Shown here: piece by piece, positions 60,797-64,000 of the stretch
Layout of the letters: each line of letters starts with the position of its first letter
Position numbering within the stretch: the first letter of the stretch is position 1
Assembly (NCBI RefSeq): GCF_902148845.1
Contig: NC_043746.1
Span: forward strand, 16,158,057 to 16,222,056
Reading direction: 5' to 3'
Source of the DNA: Salarias fasciatus
Lineage: Eukaryota > Chordata > Actinopteri > Blenniiformes > Blenniidae
DNA length: 64,000 nucleotides
Made by a program: the position numbers and the translations under genes
The notes under the pieces: model-generated
What the model was told of the DNA's origin: nothing
What the model saw: the letters and a program-made list of their open reading frames with translations, nothing else
The model's database searches: none

Positions 60797-60854
60797 ATTT
60801 TTTAATTCATGTTTACATTCCTATTTTTAGGAATGTAAACATGAATTAAAAAAA
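60797..60854. repeat. Near-perfect inverted repeat, 26-bp arms, 4-base loop
   Basis: 60798-60823 and 60828-60853 are exact reverse complements, centred on TTTT. The arm reads TTTTTTAATTCATGTTTACA and then TTCCTA. It is followed directly by an A-rich tract and the coiled-coil fragment. Confidence 0.95.
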
Positions 60855-60880
60855 AAAACAAAAACCAAAGAACCAAAGCA

Positions 60881-61055
60881 GCCAGGCTCCCCTCGCTGCT
60901 GGAGCAGCTCACCTTCCTCCAGCACGAGCTGGAAGTAACCCGCAAGGAGAAAGACGACCTGGAAGAGCAGAGCAACATCTACAGGGAGCAGACGCAGAAG
61001 GTGGTAGATGAGCTTAATATGAAGAATAACGTGCTGAAGAGCAACATAGATGATC
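60881..61055 (+). pseudogene. Orphan coiled-coil coding fragment
   Basis: An uninterrupted 58-codon frame starting ARLPSLLEQLTFLQHELEV, continuing with TRKEKDDLEEQSNIYREQT and ending VLKSNIDDL. The Leu and charged-residue spacing is that of a coiled coil, and third positions are GC-rich as in real exons nearby. It has no splice acceptor in front (only A-rich sequence), no start, and is cut by a T tract and the Rex3 element. It looks like a piece of a host gene exon, stranded or interrupted. I cannot identify the parent; a coiled-coil EF-hand/Rab-type protein is only a guess. Confidence 0.6.
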
Positions 61056-61070
61056 TTTTTTTTTTTTTTT

Positions 61071-64000
61071 AACGGGGCCCGGCCGGGCTCAGCCCGAAGG
61101 GGCGACGTGGGCCGACCCTCCGGTGGACCCACCACCCGCCGAGGGAATCGTAGGGGCTGGGTGCAATGTGGATTGGGTGGCAGCCGACGGCAGGGTGCCC
61201 GGCGACCCGATCCTCAGACACAGAGACTAGCTCTAGGGACATAGAATGTCACCTCGTTGGGGGGGGGAAGGAGCCCGAGCTTGTAAGGGAGGTTGAGAGA
61301 TACCGGCTAGATATAGTCGGGCTCACCTCCACACATAGCCTGGGCTCTGGAAGCCAACCTCTCGAGAAGGGCTGGACTCTCCACTTCTCTGGCGTTGCCC
61401 ACGGTGAGAGGCGGCGGGCTGGTGTGGGTTTGCTTATAGCCCCGCAGCTCAGCCGCCATGTGTTGGAGTTCACCCCAGTGAACGAGAGGGTCGCATCCCT
61501 GCGCCTTCGGGTCGGGGATAGGTGCCTCACTGTTGTTTCGGCTTATGGGCCGAACAGCAGTGCAGAGTACCCGGCCTTCTTGGAGTCCCTGGGAGGGGTG
61601 CTAGACAGTGCTCCGACTGGGGACTCCATTGTTCTACTGGGGGACTTCAACGCCCACGTGGGCAGCGACAGTGAGACCTGGAAGGGGGTGATTGGATCGC
61701 ATGGCCTCTCTGATCTGAACCCGAGTGGTGTTCTGTTATTGGACTTCTGTGCTAGTCACAGTTTGTCCATAACGAACACCATGTTCGAGCACAGGGGTGT
61801 CCATAAGTGCACTTGGCACCAGGACACCCTAGGGCGGAGGTCGATGATCGACTTTGTTGTCGTGTCATCTGACCTTCGGCCGCGTGTTTTGGACACTCGG
61901 GCGAAGAGAGGAGCAGAGCTGTTGACCGATCACCACCTGGTGGTGAGTTGGATTCGCTGGCGGAGGAGAAAACCGGACAGACTTGGCAGACCCAAACGTA
62001 TTGTGAGGGTCTGTTGGGAACGTCTGGTGGAAGCCTCTGTCAGCATGGTTTTCAACTCCCACCTCCGGGAGAGCTTCTCTCATGTCCCGAGGGAGGTTGG
62101 AGACATTGAGTCCGAGTGGACCATGTTCTCCACCTCCATTGTCGAAGCAGCTGCCCGGAGCTGTGGTCGTAAGGTCTCTGGTGCCTGTCGTGGTGGCAAC
62201 CCCCGAACCCGGTGGTGGACACCGGAGGTGAGGGCTGCCGTCAAGCTGAAGAAGGAGCCCTATCGAGCCTTGCTGGCTCATGGGACTCCCGAAGCAGCTG
62301 ACGGGTACCGGCAGGCCAAGCGAACTGCAGTCCGAGCGGTTGTGGAGGCAAAAACTCGGGTCTGGGAGGAGTTCGGGGAGGCCATGGAGGAGGACTATCG
62401 GTCAGCCTCGAAGAAATTCTGGCAAACCGTCTGGCGCCTCAGGAGGGGAAAGCAGGTCTCCGCCAACACTGTTTACAGTGGAGGTGGGGAGTTGCTGACC
62501 TCAACTGGGGATATCACAGGACGGTGGAAGGAATACTTCGAGGACCTCCTCAATCCTGTTGCCACGTCTTCTGTGGAGGAAGCAGAGGCTGAGGTCTCAG
62601 AGGTGGACTCGTCCATCACCCAAGCTGAAGTCACCGAGGTGGTTGGTAAGCTCCTCGGTGGCAAGGCACCGGGGGTGGATGAGATTCGCCCTGAGTACCT
62701 CAAGTCTCTGGATGTGCAGGGACTGTCTTGGTTGACACGTCTCTGCAACATCGCGTGGCAGTCGGGGACAGTGCCTCTGGATTGGCAGACCGGGGTGGTG
62801 GTCCCCCTGTTTAAAAAGGGGGACCGGAGGGTGTGCTCCAACTATAGGGGGATCACACTTCTCAGCCTCCCCGGGAAAGTCTATTCCAGGGTACTGGAGA
62901 AGAGGATCCGACCGATAGTCGAACCTCGGATCCAGGAGGAACAATGCGGTTTTCGTCCTGGTCGTGGAACAGTGGACCAGCTCTATACCCTCCATAGGGT
63001 GCTCAAGGGTTCATGGGAGTTTGCCCAACCAGTCCACATATGTTTTGTGGACTTGGAGAAGGCATTCGACCGCGTCCCTCGTGGTGTCTTGTGGGGGGTG
63101 CTCCGGGAATACGGAGTCCGGGGCCCCCTGTTAAGGGCCGTCCGTTCTTTGTATGACCGGAGTAGGAGTCTGGTCCGCATTGCCGGCAGTAAGTCGGACC
63201 TGTTCCCGGTGCATGTTGGACTCCGGCAGGGCTGCCCTTTGTCACCGGTTCTGTTCATCATTTTTATGGACAGAATTTCTAGGTGCAGCCAGGGGTCGGA
63301 GGGGGTCCGGTTCGGGGACCACAGGATTTCATCTCTGCTTTTTGCAGATGATGTTGTCCTGTTGGCTTCATCGAACCAGGACCTACAGCATGCACTGGGG
63401 CGGTTCGCAGCCGAGTGTGAAGCGACAGGAATGAGGATCAGCACCTCCAAATCCGAGGCCATGGTCCTCGACCGGAACAAGGTGGCTTGCCCTCTCCAGG
63501 TAGGTAGAGAGACCCTAGCCCAGGTGGAGGAGTTTAAGTATCTTGGGGTCTTGTTCACGAGTGGGGGACGGATGGAGCGTGAGATTGACAGGCGGATCGG
63601 TGCAGCGTCTGCAGTGATGCAGTCGTTGTATCGGTCCGTTGTGGTGAAGAGGGAGCTGAGCCGAAAGGCGAAGCTCTCGATTTACCGGTCAATCTACGTT
63701 CCCACCCTCACCTATGGTCATGAGCTTTGGGTCATGACCGAAAGGACAAGATCCCGGATGCAAGCGGCCGAAATGAGCTTCCTCCGTAGGGTGGCTGGGC
63801 GCTCCTTTAGAGATAGGGTGAGGAGCTCAGTCACCAGGGAGGAGCTCAGAGTAGAGCCGCTTCTCCTCCACATTGAGAGGGGCCAGCTGAGGTGGCTCGG
63901 GCATCTGTTCAGGATGCCTCCTGGACGCCTCCCTGGGGAGGTTTTCCGGGCATGTCCCACCGGGAGGAGACCCCGGGGAAGACCCAGGACACGCTGGAGA
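61071..64000 (+). mobile_element. Rex3 non-LTR retrotransposon (RTE clade LINE), cut by the window end
   Basis: The element starts just after a 15-base T tract (61056-61070). From an ATG at 61166 a single frame stays open for 945 codons to base 64000. The endonuclease domain shows [33 protein letters not shown] and [14 protein letters not shown], with TDHHLV after it. The reverse transcriptase shows [73 protein letters not shown] and the catalytic [10 protein letters not shown]. The C-terminal part reads KYLGVLFTS and [15 protein letters not shown]. Two stretches match Rex3 PCR primers as I remember them (TGGCAGACCGGGGTGGTGGT near 62783, CAGGGCTGCCCTTTGTCACC near 63228). The first endonuclease codons, expected to read TWNVTSLGGKEPE, are in another frame upstream of a G run at 61259-61267, so the usual start is probably damaged. 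The 3' end and tail are outside the window. Confidence 0.9.

Noticed and set aside
61249-63960. Several minus-strand frames of 80-190 codons
   Set aside because: All are antisense to the open Rex3 frame.
1-64000. CRISPR array, operon structure or bacterial-type system
   Set aside because: The window is intron-containing vertebrate DNA; no regularly spaced repeats with unique spacers are present.

Overview
The window is vertebrate nuclear DNA, almost certainly from a teleost fish, probably a percomorph. Its intron-containing genes are clear orthologues of vertebrate genes, the introns are short, (CA)n repeats are frequent, and the right edge carries a Rex3-type (RTE clade) LINE. I reconstructed seven protein-coding genes exon by exon. 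In each, the reading phase closes across every junction: map1lc3c (+), ehd1 (-), ubxn1 (+), prpf39 (-), ganab (-), ints5 (-) and a plaat family gene (+). One microRNA hairpin, a miR-194 homologue, lies upstream of ehd1.

Layout. 0-3.5 kb: a compact four-exon LC3C gene with a TATA box and a 26-bp tandem duplication touching its start codon. 3.5-5.5 kb: intergenic, with an old SINE-like repeat. 5.5-19.7 kb: ehd1 on the minus strand, six coding exons with two introns near 5 kb that hold only old repeats. 19.7-25.3 kb: intergenic, with the mir-194 hairpin on the minus strand at 21.8 kb. 25.4-28.1 kb: ubxn1, convergent with prpf39 (28.4-34.6 kb). 35.5-46.5 kb: ganab, 25 coding exons including a 66-nt cassette exon. 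47.2-47.5 kb: a Tc1-like transposase remnant. 47.8-52.8 kb: ints5. 53.6-57.8 kb: plaat, divergent from ints5. 57.8-61 kb: repeats, a near-perfect hairpin and an orphan coiled-coil coding fragment. 61.07-64 kb: a Rex3 element whose reading frame is still open at the last base.

The genes do not form one pathway. They cover autophagy (LC3C), endocytic recycling (EHD1), ubiquitin/p97 adaptor work (UBXN1), U1 snRNP splicing (PRPF39), ER glycoprotein quality control (GANAB), the Integrator complex (INTS5) and phospholipid acyl transfer (PLAAT). The set UBXN1-GANAB-INTS5-PLAAT-EHD1, with miR-194 beside EHD1, corresponds to human 11q12-q13; PRPF39 and LC3C map elsewhere in human. That comparison is from memory. 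I saw no wholly new biological system. The points most worth a second look are the mir-194 hairpin without a visible miR-192 partner, unfolded-protein-response-like motifs upstream of ganab, the conserved ganab cassette exon, the Ala/Glu insert in Prpf39, and the open Rex3 frame beside an orphan coding fragment.
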